Part shown: piece by piece, positions 47,554 through 57,600 of the stretch
Layout of the letters: each line of letters starts with the position of its first letter
Position numbering within the stretch: the stretch's first letter is position 1
Assembly: GCF_000226115.1 (NCBI RefSeq)
Contig: NC_016462.1
Location: 1,426,001 to 1,490,000, forward strand
Reading direction: 5' to 3'
Source: Thermothielavioides terrestris NRRL 8126
Lineage: Eukaryota; Ascomycota; Sordariomycetes; Sordariales; Chaetomiaceae
Length of the DNA: 64,000 nt
Program-made: the position numbers and the translations under genes
Notes under the pieces: generated by a model
What the model saw: the letters and a program-made list of their open reading frames with translations, nothing else
What the model was told of the DNA's origin: nothing
Databases searched by the model: none

Positions 47554-48566
47554 CTACATGAAGTCCTCCTCCCAGTTCTCGTCCCGGTCCTGGTTGCTCG
47601 CCGCCGCCATGTTCTCCTCGGTGAAGAGGTCGTCGTAGGCATGCTCCTTCTGCCACTTCTTCTCCTGGCGCTCCTTGGCCAGGCGGGCCTCCTCCTTTTT
47701 CTGCAGGACGGCATTCACAAGTCATCAGTCAGCGCTGCACATACCGTGAAGGGGGGGTCAGAGACATACCCTCGCCTGCTGCGCGGCCTGGTCCTTCTTG
47801 CGCAACTCCCGCAGGTGGTCGTCCTTCTCCTGCTTCAGGTCCGGGTACTTCTCGACCTTGGTCTTGTTCAGACGGTTGACGATGGGGTTTTCCCGCTGCG
47901 GGACGAGGATGCGCTTGACCTTCTTCTGGTCCTTGAAGCTGACCTGGCCGACCGCCATGCTGCCGTCCTTCTTCAGGTTGGACCACGGCGTGTAGATGAC
48001 CGTCACATTGTCCTTCTTGTTGCCTGCAGGGCCTCGTCTTTCAGCATTTGACAGAGCCGCAACTGCAACTCACTGTCTCGGGGCCTACCCTCGATGGAGT
48101 TGGCCTTGGTCAGTTGGGCCAGGTCGGTCAGTAGGTCTGCCGGGATGTTGTCCCACGTCTCGCCCTCGCGCAGCCGCAGGTAGATGTGGGCGCTGGATAG
48201 CTTGTCGACGTGGAACTGTGCGGCCGGGCGGGTGAGCTTCAAGCGGCCAGCAGGGAGGTATGATCTCGTGGCCTCCATACCCTGCCAAGCAAGGGTGAGT
48301 GGTGAGTGACTGTCTGGAGTCCGTGCTGAGAGGCAAGGCCGCAAGGGGGCTCGCAACAGCACTTACCACACGTCTTCTTCCCAGCCATATTTTATCAGAT
48401 CCTCATCTAGTGGAGTTTATATTTTTGTCTCGTGTTAGAACAGAGCCTCAACTCAACAGAGGAAAAAGACAGCTGTGACCTCATCTCACGCACTTTCGAA
48501 CTTGTCCTTTCCCACATAGATGAACGCCGGAGGGTCGACGACATTGGAGGTGAAGTAGTAGACCAT
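47554..48566 (-). CDS. jlp2: CCDC25/JLP2 homologue (NFACT-R domain) with a one-nucleotide exon
   Basis: The product is 213 residues, matching human CCDC25 (208). An NFACT-R fold reads [38 protein letters not shown], then [35 protein letters not shown] and [18 protein letters not shown] basic coiled-coil tail ([20 protein letters not shown]) and an acidic end (DENWEEDFM) follow. Human CCDC25 was reported as a membrane sensor of extracellular-trap DNA, but the fungal role is unknown. Exons are 48494-48566, 48367-48406, a single base at 48281, 48089-48215, 47770-48023 and 47554-47700. The single G completes the Trp codon of the conserved WFHVDK. Without it no GT-AG intron keeps both the frame and the motif. 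The two flanking introns are 85 and 65 bases, each with standard ends and a CTCAC-type branch site. Confidence 0.93.
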
Positions 48567-49013
48567 GTTGTAGAAGAGGGTTTATTATGGTATGCTGAGA
48601 GTCGCTAAGTACCGGGCAATAGTTTTTATGTTAATCTGTTCTCTTGTGAAATGTAGGAGTATGGCTGCTGCGAGTCCCGTGAGTGCTGCTGAGTGTTACA
48701 AGTACCTTTCCCAATGGAGGGAGTCGACGTCGACCGAGGATTGCGGTAAAGAAAGGGTTAGGGTTCTGCGTGCCCGTCCGTCTTGCTGCCAGTGTGGTTG
48801 CAAGGGCCCACTTCTTTTTCGGGCGGAGCTCTCAATTTTCTGCCCCGTGCCTTCTCGAACTCAACGTTGAATCGCGACGTCGACCGTCGTCGAGGCCGTC
48901 TCTATCGGCCCGCCTACAACGTCCGCAACCAGCCAATGCCATAAACGCCCTTTCCATTTTTCCTTCCCACTCCAAAGTCGATTAGGCACGACACACAACA
49001 GATAGCACACACG
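48567..49013. promoter_or_regulatory. divergent promoter of jlp2/ccdc25 and mrpl3
   Basis: 447 bases between two divergent start codons. CTTTCC- and CT-rich stretches occur on the mrpl3 side. No defined site is claimed. Confidence 0.6.
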
Positions 49014-50216
49014 ATGGCGCCACGGCTGCCCGCCCGCTGCTGGCGGCAGCTGCTGCGACCCTCGCCGTCATCGGCAACCACAACCACAACTCCGACCACC
49101 CCAACCGCCGCCGCCCGCCCGCGCGTCTCGCTGCTCCTCCCCGCCTCCGCCCCGCCTTCGACACAAGCCCACCTCCTCCCGTTTACGCAATCCCGCACCG
49201 TCAAGTCCGGTTGGTCGACGCTGCCGCCGCGCGCCAAGCCGCACCGCTTCAACCAGACGACGTCGGGCCTGCCGGCGCCGACGACGGGCCCGGCGGCGGC
49301 GCTCAAGCGCAAGGAGCGCACGACGCCGGTGCGCACGGGCGTGCTGGCCATCAAGAAGGGCATGACGGTGTTCATGGGCCGCACGGGCGCGCGCATCCCC
49401 TGCACGGTGCTGCAGCTGGACCGCGTGCAGGTGGTGCTCAACAAGACGCGCCGCAAGCACGGCTACTGGGCCGTGCAGGTCGGCATGGGCGAGCGCGCGC
49501 CCGGCAACCTGACCGCGCCGCTGCTGGGCTACTACGAGGCCAAGGGCATCCCGCCCAAGGAGGTGCTGGCCGAGTTCCGCGTCCGCGACGAGCGCGGCCT
49601 GCTGCCCGTCGGCGTGCAGCTCATGCCCGACTGGTTCCAGGTCGGCCAGCGCGTGGACGTGCGGAGCAACTGCCGCGGCATGGGGTTCGCCGGCGGCATG
49701 AAGAGGCACGGCTTTGCCGGCCAGGAGGCGAGCCACGGCAACTCGCTGAACCATCGAACGATCGGGTCGGCCGGCCCGAGCCAGGGCGCCGGGTCGAGAG
49801 TGCTGCCGGGGAAGAAGATGCCCGGGCGGATGGGGGGCCACCGGGTGACGGTCCAGAACCTGCCGGTGCTGATGGTGGATAACGACTTGGGGATTGTGGT
49901 GGTGAAGGGGTGCGTGGCCGGGCCGAAGGGTGCCGTGGTCAAGATTCAGGATGCGTGCAAGAAGCCGCCGCCGAGCGACGAGTTCATCGAGAAGACGCGC
50001 AAGCAGCTCGAGGAGCGGTTCCCGGACGCCGAGGCGCACTTGCAGGCCGCGCGGGTGCGGCACCTGGAGCTGAAGGAGGCGAGACGGCAGAAGAGGATAG
50101 CGGAGCTCATGGAGCAGGGCATGAAGCCGACCGAGGAGCAGGCGGATGCGATTGAGCAGATCATTGCGGCCAGCGCGCGGAAGGAGAGCGCGGAGCAGAC
50201 GCCTGCGAACTTCTGA
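49014..50216 (+). CDS. mrpl3: mitochondrial large-subunit ribosomal protein uL3m
   Basis: A single exon encodes 400 residues. The first 90 residues are Arg/Ser/Thr/Pro-rich without acidic residues, as expected for a mitochondrial presequence. The uL3 domain then runs from GVLAIKKGMTVFMGRTGARI through RRKHGYWAVQVGMG, EFRVRDERGLLPVGVQL and RGMGFAGGMKRHGFAGQEAS to GRMGGHRVTVQNLPVLMVD. The loop HGNSLNHRTIGSAGPSQGAG with PGKKMPGRMGG is the organellar/bacterial type of uL3 and differs from cytosolic L3. It reaches towards the peptidyl-transferase centre. The yeast counterpart is called MRPL9. The C-terminal 50 residues form a charged helix. The start is the first ATG and gives a normal targeting sequence. 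The gene converges on coa1 with a gap of 170 bases. Confidence 0.97.
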   Translation: MAPRLPARCWRQLLRPSPSSATTTTTPTTPTAAARPRVSLLLPASAPPSTQAHLLPFTQSRTVKSGWSTLPPRAKPHRFNQTTSGLPAPTTGPAAALKRKERTTPVRTGVLAIKKGMTVFMGRTGARIPCTVLQLDRVQVVLNKTRRKHGYWAVQVGMGERAPGNLTAPLLGYYEAKGIPPKEVLAEFRVRDERGLLPVGVQLMPDWFQVGQRVDVRSNCRGMGFAGGMKRHGFAGQEASHGNSLNHRTIGSAGPSQGAGSRVLPGKKMPGRMGGHRVTVQNLPVLMVDNDLGIVVVKGCVAGPKGAVVKIQDACKKPPPSDEFIEKTRKQLEERFPDAEAHLQAARVRHLELKEARRQKRIAELMEQGMKPTEEQADAIEQIIAASARKESAEQTPANF

Positions 50217-50386
50217 TAGGAGTTTTTGTGGAGGAGCCTTTGTTGTTCGTCGTCGACTCTTGTATCATACAATATACAGTACATGTAACAGTAACGCGGT
50301 ATAAGAGTTCAGTTCCTTTTTTTATTTTCCTCGCGTCCCAGGCCAAAACCAAAAGCAGGAACACAAGTCAGTCACACACGGCTTAA

Positions 50387-51161
50387 TTACTTCCTGAACC
50401 CCCTCGTCGCCGCCATCGGCTCAACCTCGTCCTCATCCAGCTCGGCCCCGCCCACGATGCCCCTGAACGGATCGCCATCCTCCAGCAGGTCGATGACGGT
50501 CCCGTCGTCCGTCACGAGGCTCCACTCGGTGGTCTCGAACAGGCCGCGCGGGCTGGGCCGGCGGCTGGCGAAGCGCATGACGCCGGCGGCGCGCGTGCCG
50601 CGGACGCGGAAGTGGATGTCGATGCGCCCGCGCACCTGGTTCAGCTCGCCGCCGATCCAGGGGATCCGGCGCGCGAAGTAGATCTCGTCGCCCAGGTGCG
50701 CGCGCGCCCGCTCCGACGTCCGCAGCGCGTACAGCGTCGCGCTCACCACGGGGCTCGACAGCTTCTGGTAGTTGAAGATGGCCACCGAGGCCAGCGCGAT
50801 CACGCCCGCGAAGAGCGGCAGCGTGCGCGACCACCGGAACGTGATTCTCTCGAGGCCTGAGCGGGGGGGCCAAGGTTGGTGGGGGGTGTGTGTTAGTTGA
50901 TGGTCGGTTGGCTCTGGGGATCTAAAGGACGGGAGAGGACGGACTGGGCAGTTCGCGGTCGGGTCGGCGCTCCATCAGCGGGCCGCTGCCGGGCTTGGGC
51001 GCCGAGACGAGGGTGCGTCGTTGGTGCTGTCGCGGGATCTGAGGTTGTCGTAGTTGCCCTGCCGCTGGCGTTTCCGCCGTGGCCCGCGCTGCGGATCCTA
51101 TCCTCCGCCGCAGCAGGGCAGCCTGGGCTTGCGCTCTCTGCTGGACTAGCCTCGACAGCAT
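50387..51161 (-). CDS. coa1: cytochrome c oxidase assembly factor Coa1
   Basis: Two exons (50945-51161 and 50387-50856) give 228 residues. The N-terminal 60 residues are rich in Arg, Gln and Ala without acidic residues, a typical mitochondrial presequence. After PLMERRPDRELPS comes one membrane helix (about 84-104, TLPLFAGVIALASVAIFNYQ). The Coa1/Tim21-like domain then shows KLSSPVVSATLYALRTSERA, LGDEIYFARRIPWIGGELNQ, GRIDIHFRVRGT, FETTEWSLVTDDG and DLLEDGDPFRGI. Coa1 acts with Shy1 and Mss51 on newly made Cox1 in the inner membrane. The intron of 88 bases uses an unusual donor (GTCCGT) and is chosen because it alone keeps the frame from LPS into LERITFRWSR. The N-terminal exon is least certain. 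Confidence 0.9.
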
Positions 51162-52121
51162 CGCTCGGTGTGTGGTGTGGTGTGGTTGCGATGCCGTGCG
51201 CTGGAGTTCAGCCCACCCTAGCTGAGAAGCAGTTGATCATGATTGATTGGCTGGGAAAATCAAGCTGATAAGGACTGATAACAATATGCAGCTACGGAGG
51301 ACACACGGTGACAAGATCAGTGGGCAATCCGCGGCTTGGCAAGGCTTCCGGGGTCCTCTTTTCTGCACCACCCGAGTTACCGACTCACTTGACTAAAGTC
51401 GGGTACGGATATCGGATCACTGTGCCCTTCCTTCTCCGTCTTTGGTTCTTTGTTGCAGGTTCCTTTTGCTGTTGCCTGGAAGTCCACGTGCCCCACTCCG
51501 GTCTCGCTCTGCTTTGATTCGCCATGCTCCAGAAGGATGTCCACCGAGGCGGTCTTGCTGGCCAGCGGGATCTTCGTTTCTCCTGCCATGCTGCCGGCCA
51601 ACGTTTTCGCCCCCAGCATCACCGCCAGAACAAGTCGACAGACATGGGTCAGCCCGACGGGAACTAACTAGCTTTGGTACCTCGGCCGGTAGTTAGTCAA
51701 TTGCCCGGTTTCTCCGGGTAAGTTGGCAGCTACATGCTGCGCCGCTCGCCTATGGCGGCACATCTTCAGCTCTCAGGGGGGCATCCCGGAGCCTTGCGCT
51801 AGTGAACTGACCGCGATCCCATCAATCCTTTGGATTCCAACAAATTCTTGGCAGGTGGACTGAATTTTCAAAGCCATGGCGTCTCCCTCCTTTGTCTTTC
51901 CCGTCCCCGGACCGCAGAAAACATGAGATTCGGCCAGCTCTTCTGCCGTCCTCTATGCCACTCCCGCCGCGCCTTTGTTTGACTCCGGTCCATATACTTG
52001 ACGCCCCGTCCCTCACGCGCGTGTGGATTCAAGGGACCTCAGCAGCTTCGTGGTTAATAACTGAGCAGTACCCCATCTGAGCGGTATTGTCCATCCGCCA
52101 AGCCGACGAAAGCCGACGAAG
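51162..52121. other. 0.96-kb intergenic region
   Basis: Promoter side of coa1 (minus) and of the next plus-strand gene. A minus-strand frame at 51377-51622 (MMLGAKTLAGSMAGETKIPL at its start) reads rather like protein, but it has no recognised domain and is left unannotated. Confidence 0.5.
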
Positions 52122-52890
52122 ATGGCCTCCTCTCGCTCCTTGCTGCTGCCCATCGGGCTCGTGCTCTCTCTGCTGTTCATCGATGCCGCCATCTCCCTCA
52201 GTCTGGTGTCGTCCATGGTCGCTTTTCTTCATACCTACGGCGGCGGTCCCTTTCCGATCGAAGGCCCGTTCGAGTCGACCTTCCTGCTTGCTGGAGAGCC
52301 AGCGCACCTGGTTGTCAACCAGGGCCACACAACCAACGGTGCTAATGGGACAGTCCTCGTCCTCGTCGGATTTGGGGGCTGTATTGCGCTCTGGCTAGAG
52401 AGGCGGTCGCGCAGGAAGGTAGCCGCCCATTGATTCGTCTCCCGAATTTTTTTTCCACTAGTATGCGCTGACAGTATGGACGATATAGTACGATAGATCA
52501 TCCCCGGCCTTCTACGTCTGGGCCCTGATCGTCTTTCTCAGCTGCCTGCTCACCCTGACGGCCCTCATCTACACCTTCGTCGAGACGTCCAAGACGGGCT
52601 CCCAGGAGATCGACTACAGTGTGGCTCGCGCGACTCCCGCGCCGGCGCATTATCCCAACGACCGGTGGACGCCAGAGAACTGGTATGCCGCAGTCTTGGA
52701 ACTGCCGCTGGTCAGCGACGACGACCGGCGGGTCATCCAGCACAATCTGACCCTCATGAGAGGCTGGCGGTGGAATCTGATTCCCATGTTCCTGCTCGGC
52801 TTTGCATTGCTAAGTCTAGTCGTGCTGGAACTGCTGCGGCTGCGGAGGAGGAGCACGCAGAAGGTGCCGATGGAGGAAGTGCTCGCCTGA
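52122..52890 (+). CDS. four-span membrane protein, function unknown
   Basis: Two exons (52122-52418 and 52489-52890) give 232 residues. Four hydrophobic segments are visible: about residues 6-34 (LLLPIGLVLSLLFIDAAISL), 77-92 (TVLVLVGFGGCIALWL), 106-130 (FYVWALIVFLSCLLTLTALI) and 193-216 (NLIPMFLLGFALLSLVVLEL). A loop between spans 3 and 4 contains RWTPENWYAAVLELPLVSDD, which looks conserved in style. A basic cluster (ERRSRRK) follows span 2 and LRLRRRSTQK follows span 4, which places both on the cytosolic side. I do not recognise the family. It resembles small uncharacterised fungal membrane proteins. The intron is 70 bases with a CTGAC branch site. Its acceptor (ATATAG) is the only one that keeps the frame without a stop. 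Confidence 0.8.
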
Positions 52891-53393
52891 ATGCACAAGT
52901 AAGCATTGTTTGCCGGTGTACGACAGCACTGCTGCGCATGGATATGCACGCAAGGTTGGGACGGCCAGGTGTCTGCACAGAGCATTGGTGGTTTCGGCAG
53001 CTTCCTCAGCCTTGAAGGGTACAAATTACAAGGTCGCCAACACTGAGTCAGGGCTTGCAAATACGACTCCTGCACATGATTGGACTCCACGCGATCCGTC
53101 CTGGGAACTGTCATTGCCTGCTGCTGTCCCGCGCAGCTGCAACCTGGGCGATTCGATTGTTGCATACAGTTCAACAAACCCCAGCTTGACGGGGTAGTTT
53201 CAGTATTCCGTAGTTACCTAGTCAATGCATAAATTTATAAATAAGCATAACGGCCCCACCAAACCCACCCATGCAACGTCATCGGGCTGTCGCCCAGCCT
53301 CGCCGGCAGCTTCCCGTCCTCAGCCTTGTCTCGGTGCATTTATTCCGTACATCCATACATCCATCCGTACCTTTTGCACAGCCAAGAACCGTC
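52891..53393. other. intergenic region between two membrane-protein genes
   Basis: Downstream region of the 232-residue protein and promoter of the next gene. It contains the third TATTCCGTAGT copy. No gene is seen. Confidence 0.6.
53204..53214 (+). repeat. recurrent 11-mer TATTCCGTAGT, copy 3
   Basis: Exact match to the copies at 16469 and 19072, more than 30 kb away. Confidence 0.8.
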
Positions 53394-54324
53394 ATGGCAA
53401 AATCCACCCCCGGTGCTCGGCTCCGTCGAGCATTCCACTATCCCTCCGACGATGACGATGCATCACCTTCGTCCACTCCCGAAGTGCTCGATGAGCAAGG
53501 TCCGCCCCGCTTCCCTTCTTTCCTCCCATCTACCTCCTCTTCCCTCCCTCCAACCGCCCATGTCCCCCTCAACCCTGAAAGTGTCCCTAACCCAACCTGC
53601 CTCCAACACAGAACAAGAAACCCTCATAGCGACCCTCGCCCAGCAAAACACCCACCGCAACGCCGCCTTCCACCGCCTGCTCTACGCCCTACCCGCCCTC
53701 TCGACCATCCCATTCCTGCTCGCCCTCTTTCTCCCCCAACACTCCCGACCTTCCGCCGGCACCACGACCACACCCCCATCCCCATCCCCATCGCACCTCC
53801 TCTCCCTCCTCGGCCTGTCCTCCCTTCTTGCCACCGCCCTGACCCTCCACCGACTGGGCGTGACAGAGACGGGCTTCGCCTTTCTCGACCACCAGCAGCA
53901 GCAGCAGCACCACCACCACCACCACCACCACTACCGCCATACCGCCACCGCGGCGATGACACAACCGCGCCGGCGGCGCGCAGCCGGCAGCAGCAGTGCG
54001 GGCCTCCTCGGCTCCGCCGCCGACTACCCCGGCGCCAAGTCACCTCTCGCGCGGCACCTGCCGTGGCTGAACGTGGCGCTGGCGGCGCTGGCGCTGCTGA
54101 CCGGCCTGTTGGAGGAGCGGGCGCGGACTGGGCAGGCCGTTGGCGGCGGTGGTGGTAATGGCAGTGGTGGTGGTGGTGGTAGTAGTGCGGGGGTCAGTCC
54201 GGGGCTGCTGGGGGCGCTGCCCGGGGTGGTGTACGCGGTGGTCGTTGGGGCGAAGGTGGTCATGGCTGGGGTAGATCCTGAGAGGGAGTTGGGTGGGCTC
54301 AAGTATGGGTATAAGGGAGCGTAG
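53394..54324 (+). CDS. multi-span membrane protein, function unknown
   Basis: Two exons (53394-53499 and 53612-54324) give 272 residues. The N-terminus is basic then acidic (MAKSTPGARLRRAFHYPSDD). Four hydrophobic stretches follow: LLYALPALSTIPFLLALFL at about 58-76, LLSLLGLSSLLATALTL at about 95-111, NVALAALALLTGLL at about 187-200 and GALPGVVYAVVVGAKVVM at about 238-255. Between spans 2 and 3 lies a Gln5-His8 run encoded by CAG and CAC repeats, and between spans 3 and 4 a Gly/Ser tract. Such runs vary between strains. The ending, DPERELGGLKYGYKGA, looks conserved in style. I do not recognise a family. The intron of 112 bases has a weak donor (GTCCGC) and is inferred because it brings the acidic first exon into frame with EQETLIATL. 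A start within exon 2 cannot be excluded. Confidence 0.72.
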
Positions 54325-54614
54325 AGGGGTGGTCAGATCGGTTCGTTGCTAGTCGGTCAAGCGTGGGTTGGGTTAGGTTTGGTCGGGGAAAATGCGGCGC
54401 ATTACATGGCGTTGGGGGGGGTTGGACGGCAGGAGGATAAACAACGGCTGGGATATACTGAATTTGATACATAGCCCGTACACGACGCCTGTGGTGTCAT
54501 GAATGCTTTCAGATCGATTTGCTTCCTGTTCCGGTACCCGACAGACTAAACCTCCTTTTATGCACCTCCATGTAGAGAACATACAGAACGTATCCCAACA
54601 CCGCCGTAGCCCCT

Positions 54615-57600
54615 CTACACATCTATCGACTCGTTGAACCGCAGCACGCCATTCCCCTTGAGCACCCCGTCGATCCCCTTCGGCAGCCGCGGGAACGGAT
54701 CCGCCAGCGGGCTGCTAACCTCGGGCGCCTTCAGGCAGGACCCGGACTTGTCGACCACGAGCGCCAGCCCGTGCGACTTGATCGCGTCCACCAGAGCGGG
54801 TACCATGTCCTGCTGCGGTTAGCATCGGCAAGGGATAGATAGATTCATGACCAAGCCAAACTCACCAGTAGTCGCTCACAGCAGATGAGCCCCATGAAGT
54901 TATTGCTCTGCGCTGTCCGGACCGCATCCTTGATCGAGCTCGCGCGGTGCTGTAGCTCCCCTCCCTGCCCTTCCTGCGGTTGCGCCCCCAGGTTGTTGCA
55001 CAAGAACACGGGGAAGTTGGGCTGCTTCCAGTTCAGCGCCGTGCACACGCTCTCGTTGTACGAGCTGAAAACGACCGACCGCACCGCCTCTGGCCCCTGG
55101 CCCTGGGCTCGCTGCGCGCGTGCGTGGTCGAACACGACGCCGAGAACGGCGTCCACGTAGGCGTTGAGGTCGGCGCTCAGGCCAAACCCCTTCAGAGCCA
55201 GCCTCGCCCGCTCCTCGGCCGAAGGGTAGAGCACCTGGATGTTAACGTGCATGCCCCGGGGGAGGAGAGTGAGGGCGTCATGGAGCGTGACGCCGCCGGA
55301 TGTGGCGAGGATGCGGTGCACCGCAGCGATATCGTCGACTGGGAGCGGGGAGTGTGGCCCGCTGCCGGTGGCAGTACGGAATTGGGCTAGAGTCAGGCGC
55401 GATACGGGGATGTCGATGCCGCCGCAGCTTACCGTCCACTGCGGCCATAGGACCGGAACGCCATCGCTCGTGTGCTGAACGTAAATACGGACAAAATCGC
55501 CCGACAAACTGGAGCCGGTCACAAAGGTGCTGCTTCTCATGGCAGGCGTCATTGTGGCGGCGTCGACTTGGCTTGTCGCCTTCCAGTATGTCTCAAAGTC
55601 GGTTATCTCCAGCGGCTTGCCCTGGAAAGGCTTGATGATCTGCGCGTGGAAGGTGAGCTGCCCGATGGCGCGCAACCGTGCGTCAAATAGCGGCAGACAG
55701 CAGCTGCCAGTGTTGCTGTTGAGCAAGGCTCGGAACGTGTTGGGCAGCGCCACGGTCTTCGCAATCACCTTGGCACCATACGCCGGGAAGACGTCAAAAT
55801 CGAGTGTAAAAGAATCGAAGCTGTCGATCTGGAACGACACAAGCCGGGTATCTTCGTGGAAGGGAAGCATGATATTCTTGGGGATGACGTCGAAACCTTT
55901 GGACGAGATGGTAAGCCGCGCGGCAGGATATTTGCTGTCGTGGAGGAAGACCAGCGGCTCTTCCCCGTCGGCTCCGAAACTGAGCTGCACGACAGTCTTC
56001 GTATCCAGGAAGTTGTGGCCATAGCGTCGCAGCGGGATGATGGGGGGCGGTAGTTCGAGCTCTGGGATGGCGTCCGTATCAAGCGACATCGGCATAGGAG
56101 CGCTGCTGCCGAGCATCAAGCTCAGAGGTCCCGGGTTGTGCGGCTCCGGCGGGCTGGGTTTCCTGCCCTTGTTGAACGGTGTAAGAAGCTTCATGCACTC
56201 GAGGTGCCCTTCCCAGGCTGCGTAGTACATAGCCGGAAGCTCCTTCTCGTCCAGGATGTTGGGATCTGCGCCGACATCGAGGAGAGCCTGGAGGCAGGGG
56301 ACATTTCCTTCGCTTGCCGCGTGCACAAGCGGAGTCCATCCGTAGAGCTTATCTATCTGGTCCAGATTCGCCCCGTAGTTCTTGAGAAGGAGCAGAAGCT
56401 CGGGCGTCTGCCCCGACCTCGCTACCAGGTGTTGCGGGTAGAGCCCCTCGGCATCAGGCAGGATCTTTGCTCCGTGCTTCAGGAGCAGCTCGGCAATCGC
56501 CAGCGACCCGTGCTCGCATGCCAGATTCAGAGGAACGTGGTCGGTATCCGAGACAGGATCGAGGCGGGCGGAGCGTTGCAGCAGTCTCTCCACGCACTCG
56601 AGGTGCTTGTGAACGATGCAGTGGATGAGGGGCGTGTAGTTGTCATGGTCAATCAGGTTGATCGTCTGGGGTGCGGCTGGGGTTGATAGGTCAGCATCCC
56701 GCTGGACTACACAACTGGTGGGATCCCAACTCCATACCTGACAGTAGAGTCTCGATCATGTCGAGCCGGCCATGCATACTAGCGTAGTGCAGAGGCACTC
56801 GTCCGTAAACGTCGGTCCTATCGACGGCGACGCCCTTTGCCAGCCCATACTGGAGCACGAACGAGCTACCGTAAATGGCGGCCTGGTGCAGGCAATTCCG
56901 CTCGTTGATGTCATCCTCGGACTGGATATCCACCAAGCCGGTTTCAAGGAGTAATTGCAGCGCCTCACTGGGCGCTCCGTTAATGGCAGCCAGAAACGTT
57001 CTGGTGAGCCGCTCCATCAGGAGACTGTCGACGGGAGTATTCGGTTCCGCCGTGGCCCGCATGCGTCCCAACAGGTCCCTCAGGGATTCCAGATTTCCAG
57101 AAAGCACCGTATCTAGGAGCAGCGTGTCGGCGTCCCCCTCGTCAGTGCCCAACAGGTGTTGGCTGCTGACGACGTGCTCCGGGCGGGACTCGAAAGTGAC
57201 ATTATCACCATCAGCCCAGGCGCCAAGCTCCTGGAGACTTGTGGTGGCCTGGTCGGACAACTCGCTGATGACGGTGGCGTTGAAGAACGGCTGGACCTCG
57301 ACGGCTCTGGAGAGGTACAGCTCCTTCGTCTTGGACTTCGATGTCTTGTCCCACTTCTTGAGAATCTTGGAGAATGCGGTACCGTTGATCTCAACAAACT
57401 GCTGCAGCTTGTTCAGGTCATTGGCAAACTGCTGGAAGCCCTCTTGGAGGGTAGTGAACTTGGCGGACCGCCTCGAGATGCCATGACGGGACTCAAGGAC
57501 CTTCTTCTTATCGAGGAGAGTCTTGAGACGGACTTTGAGCTATCTAGAGTTAATACGAGTGTAAACTATCGGGGCGGAACGGATGAGAATCGTACGCACC

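Noticed and set aside
49068..50063. 331-codon minus-strand frame opposite mrpl3
   Set aside because: His/Arg/Leu-rich mirror of the uL3m gene.
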